Positions 27,072-34,525 of a stretch of 64,000 bases of DNA are shown one piece after another; position 1 is the stretch's first letter, and every line of letters begins with the position of its first letter. The stretch covers positions 62,001 through 126,000 of the forward strand of contig NZ_BSSV01000003.1 of NCBI RefSeq assembly GCF_030161435.1, given 5' to 3'. A program made the position numbers and the translations under genes. The notes beneath the pieces are model-generated. The model did not search any database. It saw nothing but the letters and a program-made list of their open reading frames with translations, and was not told the origin of the DNA. Source of the DNA: Thalassotalea loyana (lineage in GTDB: Bacteria; Pseudomonadota; Gammaproteobacteria; Enterobacterales; Alteromonadaceae).

Positions 27072-29402
27072 CTATTTTTTTTGTTTTTCTTTTATTTCTT
27101 CTCGCCATAAAACTGATGCTAATGCTGGCAATACAACTATCGCTGCAAGCATGTTCACCAAGAACATAAACGTCATCAAAATACCCATATCTACTTGGAA
27201 TTTTAAGTCAGAGAAGAACCAAGTTGAAACGCCAATAGCAAGCGTAACACCTGTAATCAGTACGGCACTACCACGTTCGGTTAATGCTGCAAGATATGCT
27301 TGGTGAACACTTTCACCGTTTCGAATACGTTGTGCCATAGTTGATAAAATATAAATACCGTAATCAACACCGATACCAACACCAAGGGCAATAACTGGAA
27401 GCGTTGATACCGTTAAGCCGATATTTAATTCCGTCATTAACCACTGCGCAAGTGTTGAAACCACATACAACGGCAGCACAACTGAAATGGTTGCTCGTAC
27501 GCTTCTAAAACTAATTAAACATAAAACGATAACTGCGGCGTAAACATACATCATCATTGGCAACTGAGCAGCTTCAACTGCTTCATTCGTCGCCGCCATT
27601 ACACCAACAGGACCAGATGCAAGCTTAAACTGCAATTGGTCATTGTTTAATTCACTTGCATATAATTTAACTTTATCAACAACACGGTTAATAGTTTCTG
27701 CTTTGTGATCTTCTAAGAATAAAATCACTGGCATTACACTACAGTTTCTATCAAGTAAACCACTTGATGTAGGTACACGTGAAATTGATTGAACTAACGA
27801 TTGCTGGTTACGAGACAAGCTGCGCCACTTAGGGTTACCCTCGTTGTAACCTGCATTAACGATTTTCGCAACGCTCGCTAAACTAATCGCAGAATCTACA
27901 CCCGGAACGTTCTCCATCTTCCATTGGAATTCATCCATGGTTTCAAGTGTGTCGTGTGATGTACATGCATCAGGATACGCTTCAACAATCACAGAAATAT
28001 AATCGACGGTAATTGCGTACTTATCTGTAATTAAAAACGTATCTTGGTTATAACGTGAATCTTCATGCAATGCCGGAGCACCCGCGTGTAACTCACCGAT
28101 TTTCATATTCTGAGAGTAATATGCACCTGCAACAAACAATAGTGCAGTAACACCTAAAATTACACGCGCAGCCTTAGGTGTCGCAAACACAGCAAGCTTG
28201 CGCCAAATTTCGTCATTGTTGCTCTTAGCAATTTGCTCATCGCTATCCTTGGTTAATTTCATGTACGAAATTAAGATAGGTAATAAGATAAGGTTAGTTA
28301 AGATAATCATCGCAACACCAAGTGATGCAGTAATTGCTAATTCACGAATAACGCCAATATCAATCGATAGTAAGGTTAAAAAGCCTACGGTGTCTGATAA
28401 TAACGCCACCATACCTGGCACTAATAATGTTCTGAAGCTAAATTGCGCAGATTCTTTTGCACTATAACCTTGGTTAACGAGCTTTTTAACTGAGTTAATC
28501 ATCTGTACGGCATGACTCACACCGATGGCAAAGACTAAAAACGGTACCAAGATTGACATTGGATCCAAACCGAAGCCGATAACGGTCAACATCCCCATTT
28601 GCCACACAACAGTAACTAGAGAACAGAAGATAGGTAAAATGGTCAACTTTACTGACTTACAGAAAAAGAAAACCATCAATGCCGTGATCGCAATAGCAAC
28701 CCCGAAGAAGGCAACTACACCTTTTGCACCTAACGCAACATCGCCTACCATTTTCGCAAAACCAATAATGTGAATACTAATATTGCCCTTCTCATATTGA
28801 CCACGAATTTGTTCTTCAAGCTGGTTTGCTAAGTTAATTGTATCTAGCTTTTCGCCTGTGTTTGGGTCTATATCCATTAACGAAGTTTGGACCATTGCAC
28901 ATGTGTAATCGTCAGATACCGTACGACCTACAATACCTGCTTTCTCAATGTTGCTTTTTACAATGGCTAGACCACGTTCGTTCGGCTTAAAATCAGCAGG
29001 AATCACTGGTCCACCGGCAAAGCCGTCTTCAACAACTTCAACAAATCGAGTGCTCGGCGAATAAAGTGATTTAACTTGAATACGATCAACCCCAGGTATG
29101 AAAAACAGCTGATCGTGTACACCTTTTAATGAAGTGAAGAATTCTTCATTAAAAATATCGCCGTTTGTATTACAAACAGAAATTAATACATTATTTGCAC
29201 CACCAAAGTTCTCTTGGTGTTTCAAATAGGTTTTCATGTAACTGTGATTAAGTGGAATATTCTTGATGAAAGAAGCATCAAGGCGAATTTGGCTCGCTTG
29301 GTAGCCAAGAAAAATGGTTGATAGTAGGAATAAAAACAACACCGTTAAACGATGTCGAAATATGCCAACTTCTATTCGATTAATAAAAGACTCTGAGTTC
29401 AT
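27072..29402 (-). CDS. MMPL/RND-superfamily exporter
   Basis: 776-residue inner-membrane protein of the predicted-exporter (MMPL/HpnN-like) RND branch. It has an N-terminal membrane helix (about 17-35), a periplasmic domain, a five-helix bundle (about 225-375, including GVSHAVQMINSVKKLVNQGYS), a second periplasmic domain, and a second bundle (about 625-765, GVGIGVDYGIYILSTMAQRI). The latter has the Asp-Tyr proton-relay signature of MMPL proteins. It is the last gene of a four-gene unit with a YCF48-like protein, a DUF1329 protein and a DUF1302 outer-membrane protein. Relatives move hopanoids, siderophores or other lipids, so hydrophobe transport is the likely role; the substrate is unknown. 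Confidence 0.88.
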   Translation of the reverse strand: MNSESFINRIEVGIFRHRLTVLFLFLLSTIFLGYQASQIRLDASFIKNIPLNHSYMKTYLKHQENFGGANNVLISVCNTNGDIFNEEFFTSLKGVHDQLFFIPGVDRIQVKSLYSPSTRFVEVVEDGFAGGPVIPADFKPNERGLAIVKSNIEKAGIVGRTVSDDYTCAMVQTSLMDIDPNTGEKLDTINLANQLEEQIRGQYEKGNISIHIIGFAKMVGDVALGAKGVVAFFGVAIAITALMVFFFCKSVKLTILPIFCSLVTVVWQMGMLTVIGFGLDPMSILVPFLVFAIGVSHAVQMINSVKKLVNQGYSAKESAQFSFRTLLVPGMVALLSDTVGFLTLLSIDIGVIRELAITASLGVAMIILTNLILLPILISYMKLTKDSDEQIAKSNNDEIWRKLAVFATPKAARVILGVTALLFVAGAYYSQNMKIGELHAGAPALHEDSRYNQDTFLITDKYAITVDYISVIVEAYPDACTSHDTLETMDEFQWKMENVPGVDSAISLASVAKIVNAGYNEGNPKWRSLSRNQQSLVQSISRVPTSSGLLDRNCSVMPVILFLEDHKAETINRVVDKVKLYASELNNDQLQFKLASGPVGVMAATNEAVEAAQLPMMMYVYAAVIVLCLISFRSVRATISVVLPLYVVSTLAQWLMTELNIGLTVSTLPVIALGVGIGVDYGIYILSTMAQRIRNGESVHQAYLAALTERGSAVLITGVTLAIGVSTWFFSDLKFQVDMGILMTFMFLVNMLAAIVVLPALASVLWREEIKEKQKK

Positions 29403-29406
29403 AAGA

Positions 29407-30414
29407 CTACTTCAAAATTGTAATTGTTTTAATGCCAACATCCGACACAGCAATAAGTTTTCCGTTGAAAACAGCACCAGCGATCAATGCTTTGCCATCT
29501 GGCTGTGGGTATTGAGTAAATGTTTGACCGTCGTCATCACTTGCTAACAACATGCCTGAATTACCAAGCACGTAAAGTGTATTAGAATCTGTTAATACGA
29601 TTGAATTTAACAGGGCTTTTGTATCTGTTTCAACTGCTTGCCATGGCGTACCATTGCGCAAACTTCTAAAGGCATTTCCGCGCAAACCAACAACGAGTAA
29701 ATTACCTTTTCGTGTGCGCGCTAAATCGAAAAATGAACCTTGATAAATTTCGTCGAATGGTTCCCAAGTATCACCAAAATCGTTACTTTTAGCTATCAAC
29801 CCTATTTCACCAACTAAATAAAGCGTGCGGCCATCCATCGTAATGCGATTAAAATGCGGCAGAATACTACTTCTTTCATCCAAATAAGCTTCTTCATCTT
29901 CTTGTTTAAGCTCATTTAAGTAATCAATATCATCTTGGAACAGAAATTCTTCATGGAATTCATTTGTCCAGTTTTGTCCGCCATCAGTTGTACGGTAAAA
30001 CATACCATACGCACCAATCGCTAAACCATTTAACTCATCTTTAAACACCACATCGAGCAATGGCTTTTCAAGTTGAGGGAAAAATTGTTGGATTTGCCAT
30101 GTGCTACCGCCATCTTGGGTATGCAATATCGTTGCATCATGACCTACAGCCCAGCCTTTCATACTATTGACGAAATGAACTGCCGTTAATGTTGATTTAA
30201 CAGGAACACTAGCTTGTTGCCAGTTTTCAGCGTCATTTGATACTAAAATATGACCATATTCGCCAACCGCTACCAATCGCTCATTACCGATTGCGGTTAG
30301 GTCAAGTAAAAGTGATTTTTCTGCCAGAGGCGCTTGCCATGAAGGAGAAGGAGTTTGGTCGGCAACAACTACAAAACTCGTAAAAATAAAAACTAAAGCC
30401 AACAATTGCTTCAT
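29407..30414 (-). CDS. YCF48/Hcf136-like beta-propeller protein, exported
   Basis: 335 residues from ATG 30414 (MKQLLALVFIFTSFVVVA), preferred over a TTG 15 bp upstream because the ATG gives a clean signal peptide with GAGAG about 8 bp before it. BNR/YCF48-type propeller repeats are visible: GWAVGHDATILHTQDGGSTW, GLAIGAYGMFYRTTDGGQNW, LVGEIGLIAKSNDFGDTWEP and LYVLGNSGMLLASDDDGQTF. It is periplasmic. In bacteria such proteins recur beside DUF1302, DUF1329 and MMPL exporters and may scaffold the complex; biochemical function unknown. Four bases separate it from the exporter gene. Confidence 0.85.
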   Translation of the reverse strand: MKQLLALVFIFTSFVVVADQTPSPSWQAPLAEKSLLLDLTAIGNERLVAVGEYGHILVSNDAENWQQASVPVKSTLTAVHFVNSMKGWAVGHDATILHTQDGGSTWQIQQFFPQLEKPLLDVVFKDELNGLAIGAYGMFYRTTDGGQNWTNEFHEEFLFQDDIDYLNELKQEDEEAYLDERSSILPHFNRITMDGRTLYLVGEIGLIAKSNDFGDTWEPFDEIYQGSFFDLARTRKGNLLVVGLRGNAFRSLRNGTPWQAVETDTKALLNSIVLTDSNTLYVLGNSGMLLASDDDGQTFTQYPQPDGKALIAGAVFNGKLIAVSDVGIKTITILK

Positions 30415-30438
30415 TGGTAATACTCTCAAATTTATACA

Positions 30439-30466
30439 AAAAACGGCTGTTAAAACAGCCGTTTTT
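30439..30466 (-). terminator. Internal terminator/attenuator between DUF1329 gene and YCF48-like gene
   Basis: AAAAACGGCTGTT (30439-30451) pairs with AACAGCCGTTTTT (30454-30466). The DUF1329 stop lies 74 bp before it and the YCF48-like start 24 bp after it, inside the operon, so it would reduce expression of the inner-membrane half relative to the outer-membrane half. Confidence 0.75.
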
Positions 30467-30539
30467 AACTAACATCAACCGCTCTGCTATACCCGAAAGA
30501 CATAGCAAAGTCAGTGAATGCTAATACTAACAGCCGTTC

Positions 30540-31904
30540 TTAACGACGACCTTCACGACGTAATGCCGCTGGTGTAAATGACTTCTCTTCTAATTGCGTT
30601 GAGAAATCGTACATATTAGCTTGGTTATCTAAACCAATCGCAATGTAACGTCTAGACTGAAGATCATGGAACACTTCAAGCGTAGACCATTGTGCTGGTA
30701 ATTCATAATAGTTTAAGCCATGTGCAACACCAACACGGTATAACTGATCACGGTTGTCGTAAATATCAGTTACAGCGATCTGCCAGCTATCTTCATCAAT
30801 AAAGAACACACGTTTTTTGTATATGTGACGTGTATCTTCTTTTAAGTTAGCTTCAACAACCCAAACACGGTGCTTCTCGTAACGCACGTGATCAGGGTTA
30901 ATGTGGCCAGGTTGGATAATATCGTCATAGCTCAACTTATCACTATGTAGACGGTAATCGTTGTATGGAATTAAAAGCTCTTGCTTACCTTTTAATGTCC
31001 ATGTGTAACGATCTGGCGCGCCATTGTACATATCGAAATCATCAGTCGTTCTTAAACCATCTGACGCTGTACCTGGTGCATCGTATGCCACGTTAGGTGC
31101 ACGACGAACACGACGTTGACCTGTGTTGTATGTCCAAGCTTGACGTGGTGTTTTGATTTGGTCCATGGTTTCATGAACTAATAACGCAGTACCTGCTAAA
31201 CGTGCTGGCTCTGATACTTTTTGTTTGAACTTAAACAAGATGTTTGATTCTTGTAATTGCTCAGGTTGAGCACCTTTAACGTTATATGGAAGGATTAATT
31301 GCTCATCAAAACCAATGTATGTGTAGTCACCACTTGCTGTTGGTGCAGCTTGACCACCTTGGCGAATTACACTTTCACCACGGTAACGCAAAATGTGGTT
31401 CCAAATAGCTTCTAAACCTGTTTGTGGTACTGGGAAAGGTACACCTACAGCAGCCTGTGTAATACCGTTACCACCTTCAATTAACTCAGCACGTGTAGCA
31501 TTTTCAACTGTTGCATCGTAAACGTGTTGAGGAAAAGATGCACTACGGCGAGTCTTGTATACATTCATTTTGAATGTATCTGGGTATGTTTCAAATAACT
31601 TAATTTGACCTGGCGTTAATAAGTCACGGTATTGCGACATGTTTTGCGCCGTTACCGTGTACTCAATTTTATCATCTGCATATGGATCAACGTGATGTTG
31701 GCCAGGAGTATAACCAGCTGGTGCAGCCGTAATACCACCATCCCACGCAGGAATAGAGCCGTCAGCATTTGCACCCTGCTCTGCACCCATAGGTGTTAAG
31801 CTTTTACCAAGCTTGCCAGCTTCGTCAGCAGAGATCTTTGCCATTGCGCCCGTTGTAGCTAATGCACATGATACTGCTAATGACAATAATGTAATTTTTT
31901 TCAT
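30540..31904 (-). CDS. DUF1329 family protein (LolB-like fold), exported
   Basis: 454 residues from ATG 31904 (MKKITLLSLAVSCALATTGAMA, signal peptide), chosen for AAGG 8 bp upstream; an ATG 48 bp earlier overlaps the upstream gene. The mature protein opens KISADEAGKLGKSLTPMGAE, followed by DGSIPAWDGGI, and contains RRAPNVAYDAPGTASDGLRTTDDFDMYNG, hallmark stretches of DUF1329. The family is predicted to have a lipoprotein-carrier (LolA/LolB-like) fold and always accompanies DUF1302 proteins. Here it follows the DUF1302 gene by 10 bp. It may ferry a hydrophobic ligand between the exporter and the outer-membrane channel (inference). Confidence 0.88.
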   Translation of the reverse strand: MKKITLLSLAVSCALATTGAMAKISADEAGKLGKSLTPMGAEQGANADGSIPAWDGGITAAPAGYTPGQHHVDPYADDKIEYTVTAQNMSQYRDLLTPGQIKLFETYPDTFKMNVYKTRRSASFPQHVYDATVENATRAELIEGGNGITQAAVGVPFPVPQTGLEAIWNHILRYRGESVIRQGGQAAPTASGDYTYIGFDEQLILPYNVKGAQPEQLQESNILFKFKQKVSEPARLAGTALLVHETMDQIKTPRQAWTYNTGQRRVRRAPNVAYDAPGTASDGLRTTDDFDMYNGAPDRYTWTLKGKQELLIPYNDYRLHSDKLSYDDIIQPGHINPDHVRYEKHRVWVVEANLKEDTRHIYKKRVFFIDEDSWQIAVTDIYDNRDQLYRVGVAHGLNYYELPAQWSTLEVFHDLQSRRYIAIGLDNQANMYDFSTQLEEKSFTPAALRREGRR

Positions 31905-31914
31905 GTTAATTGCC

Positions 31915-33963
31915 TTAGATTGAATACTTGATGTTGAAAGACACGTAATCACGATCTTCCATCTTATTAGTAGTACCTACACCATCAAAGAATGCGTTGT
32001 AAGTAATGTCAGCTGCCCAGCGGCTTTGGTAATCGAATGAAACACCTAAAGATACTGACTTACGATCTTCAATGAATAGGAATAATGGATCCGGCGTAAT
32101 ACCGTCAACATCATGAGAGAAAACAATACGCGGTGACATATTCACACCCGCAAATACGTTGTTGTAATCTAATTTACCTACAACGCGGTAACCCCATGCA
32201 AAGTCTGTTGGGAACGGGTTAGTTTCAACGCCGTCTTGAAGTGCAAGCTCAAGGCCTTCTTTACCTTCAATACCGCCATTACGAGCTGTACCCGGACCAT
32301 TCAAACGTAATACGTCTTCATCAGGCATGTCGTTGATGTTAATACCACCTACTTCAACTAGACCTGTTACTTGGCTTGCACCAAACATTGGACCGAATAA
32401 ATGTGTGAATGTCATTTGCGCTTGAACAGTGTCAGATAAGATATAACCTGGCGCTCTTTCACCTTGACCAAATACAGGCATTTGAGAAACACCGTCTAGG
32501 TCAGGTCGTAAACCCGCGTTCGCTAATTGCTGAGGCATCGCAGCGAAAAGAAGCTCTACGTCATCAATTTGAAGTGGTTCATCTTGACGGAAAGTTACTT
32601 CACCCGCTACAGCTGTTGTACCTGCAGTCGTGTTGAAACTTAACGCGTATAACTTGATATCTTCTACATAGTCTAATTCTACTTTAGAGAATGAATTTAA
32701 CATGTAGTAGTTATCTTCAGTAATTTGGCCGCCTGCAATCATACCTAAGTCTGCACCAATTGCTTCAGCTGAGAAGTCAGCTGTAACACCAGAAAATACT
32801 GGGCGACGACTGTGATAATTCATGTAGTACAAACTTAATTCAGTGTCGTTTAATTCAGGTAAGAACCACGATAAACGTAAACCGTATTGACCGCCATCAT
32901 CTGGCTCAACTTCAGCTAAACTGCCAGGTGCTTTTAACGTTAATTTTGTTGGGTATGCTAAGTACATTTGTGATGCAGTTGCCGTATCAATTGCACCAGC
33001 ACGCATCAGGTCACCCATACCGTTTAAGCTAGACATTAAAAAGTCTAAATCCATGTCAGGATTTCCAGTGAAACCTAACTGAACGTTGTTGTAATGACCA
33101 CCGTCACCAGCAAAGTCGTTAGTTGAGAAGTAACTACCTGGTGCAGGTAATACAGTTTTCTCCCAACGGTATTGATAAAAAGCTTCAACGTTGAAGTTTT
33201 CCGTTACACCTAATGATGCCCATACCGCGCCAAATGGAATAAACGCTTCTTTCAATTCCGCACCTGGAGCACGTAAACGAGCGATATCTACAGGGTTAAG
33301 CTCACTAATACCGTGAGAAATAAGCGTACTTTCACCCCAGCTAATAACTTGGTCACCAATACGAACAGATAACGGCATTTCACCAATATCAAAGTCTGCG
33401 TAGAAGAATGCATCTAATAAACGGATATCTTTACAAACTTGTTCTTTAGCTTCGTCATCACGACATACATCGTTATTTACTTGAGACGTTGGGTTAACCC
33501 ATGGGCGCTCACTATCCATCATTTCGAAATCATAGAAGTACATGCCACGTGCGAAGAAACCAAAGTTATCGTAACGGATGTCTAATTCGTGAGAGCCTTT
33601 AAAAACAGAAGAGAATGCTTCGCCAGCATCATAGTTTAGGTTACCGTTGTCGCCATTGTTTGAATAGCCACCAGCACCGTTCCAAATGTCTGCGTTGATA
33701 GGTGTAGGGTTTGTTGCAGCATTGTAATTACTAAAATCAAAACCGTTGTGTAAGTTGTTTGACTTACCAACGTTGTCATTCCAGTTTCTGTCTTCAACAC
33801 GCCAACTTTGGCCGTAACTGAATGTTGAATCGAAACTGATATCGAAATTCCCTACTTGGAAATTTGCCGCTAAAGCATTATTAGCTGATAAAGCTAACAT
33901 AGCTGTTGCTATGCCAAGCGCTACCGGCTTTTTATAAAACTTTGCGTGAGGGCTATGTTTCAT
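31915..33963 (-). CDS. DUF1302 family outer-membrane protein
   Basis: 682 residues from ATG 33963, chosen because GGGGAGAG lies 5 bp upstream; an upstream in-frame start at 34029 lacks one. Signal peptide cleaved near ANNALAA (about residue 33). DUF1302 signatures: VRIGDQVISWGESTLISHGISELNPVDI and AFIPFGAVWASLGVTENFNVEAFYQ. The remainder is strand-rich and ends in an aromatic-rich strand (DYVSFNIKYSI), as in an outer-membrane barrel of about 16 or more strands. It heads the operon. A FadR-core palindrome lies 290 bp upstream. In relatives such genes appear in steroid, terpene or alkane metabolism clusters, so hydrophobe passage is likely. Confidence 0.88.
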   Translation of the reverse strand: MKHSPHAKFYKKPVALGIATAMLALSANNALAANFQVGNFDISFDSTFSYGQSWRVEDRNWNDNVGKSNNLHNGFDFSNYNAATNPTPINADIWNGAGGYSNNGDNGNLNYDAGEAFSSVFKGSHELDIRYDNFGFFARGMYFYDFEMMDSERPWVNPTSQVNNDVCRDDEAKEQVCKDIRLLDAFFYADFDIGEMPLSVRIGDQVISWGESTLISHGISELNPVDIARLRAPGAELKEAFIPFGAVWASLGVTENFNVEAFYQYRWEKTVLPAPGSYFSTNDFAGDGGHYNNVQLGFTGNPDMDLDFLMSSLNGMGDLMRAGAIDTATASQMYLAYPTKLTLKAPGSLAEVEPDDGGQYGLRLSWFLPELNDTELSLYYMNYHSRRPVFSGVTADFSAEAIGADLGMIAGGQITEDNYYMLNSFSKVELDYVEDIKLYALSFNTTAGTTAVAGEVTFRQDEPLQIDDVELLFAAMPQQLANAGLRPDLDGVSQMPVFGQGERAPGYILSDTVQAQMTFTHLFGPMFGASQVTGLVEVGGININDMPDEDVLRLNGPGTARNGGIEGKEGLELALQDGVETNPFPTDFAWGYRVVGKLDYNNVFAGVNMSPRIVFSHDVDGITPDPLFLFIEDRKSVSLGVSFDYQSRWAADITYNAFFDGVGTTNKMEDRDYVSFNIKYSI

Positions 33964-34252
33964 TAATTCTCTCCCCAAATGCGAAACAATTTTTATTTTT
34001 TTATTTCCACGAGGTTGTGGATGAAACAATAATTACATCATTTTAATGAACTAGCAAGCGATAAAATCATACCGAAAGCCCTCTATTTACAATGACTTTA
34101 GCGAGAGATCCAACCAGAGCAACAACCCTGTTTAAAACACTTGTTTAAAACGGCTTTTACAGAAAACAATTTTTTAGCTTGAGCAAAGCATTTGGCGGGC
34201 GTTAACACTTTATAGCGGTCAAACAACAAACCTTAATACTTTGCAGGCATGA

Positions 34253-34263
34253 TGGTCTGACCA
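34253..34263 (-). promoter_or_regulatory. FadR operator candidate upstream of the DUF1302 operon
   Basis: TGGTCTGACCA is a perfect match to the FadR core TGGTC-N-GACCA, a palindrome not otherwise expected often. It sits 24 bp after the DUF2835 gene and 290 bp upstream of the DUF1302 start on the - strand. FadR responds to long-chain acyl-CoA, suggesting fatty-acid control of this lipid-trafficking operon. The exact promoter could not be placed. The rest of this 323-bp gap shows nothing recognisable. Confidence 0.5.
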
Positions 34264-34286
34264 CTGTTTAAAGCAAAAACTCTAAA

Positions 34287-34508
34287 TCAATTTATGCGGG
34301 TTAAAGAAACGAACTTACCTTGGTCGGTTTTTAAGCAGAATAAGCCTCTTACGCCGAGTGAGTCGACATATTTTCGCAAATGCATTGCAGGAAATTCTAC
34401 TCTCAAACCCGTTGTCGTTGTAACAACAAGACTTTGTACCCTACCCTGATAGTAAGGTAAAAAGTCCTGCGTACTCATATTGATCGAAAAGAAGTACGAT
34501 TGGCTCAT
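34287..34508 (-). CDS. DUF2835 family protein
   Basis: 73-residue cytoplasmic protein with the DUF2835 pattern (YFFSINMSTQDFLPYYQGRVQSLVVTT, then LRVEFPAMHLRKYVDSLGVRGLF). Proteins of this family are small, widespread in gammaproteobacteria and uncharacterised. They often follow pepN, as here: the start is 17 bp after the pepN stop and the two are probably cotranscribed. No catalytic motif is visible. Confidence 0.85.
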   Translation of the reverse strand: MSQSYFFSINMSTQDFLPYYQGRVQSLVVTTTTGLRVEFPAMHLRKYVDSLGVRGLFCLKTDQGKFVSLTRIN

Positions 34509-34525
34509 AATCTACGTATATAGGT

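Noticed and set aside
30302-30508. Small open frame spanning the attenuator hairpin between the YCF48-like and DUF1329 genes
   Set aside because: It overlaps the YCF48 signal region in another frame and covers the terminator; no start signal.
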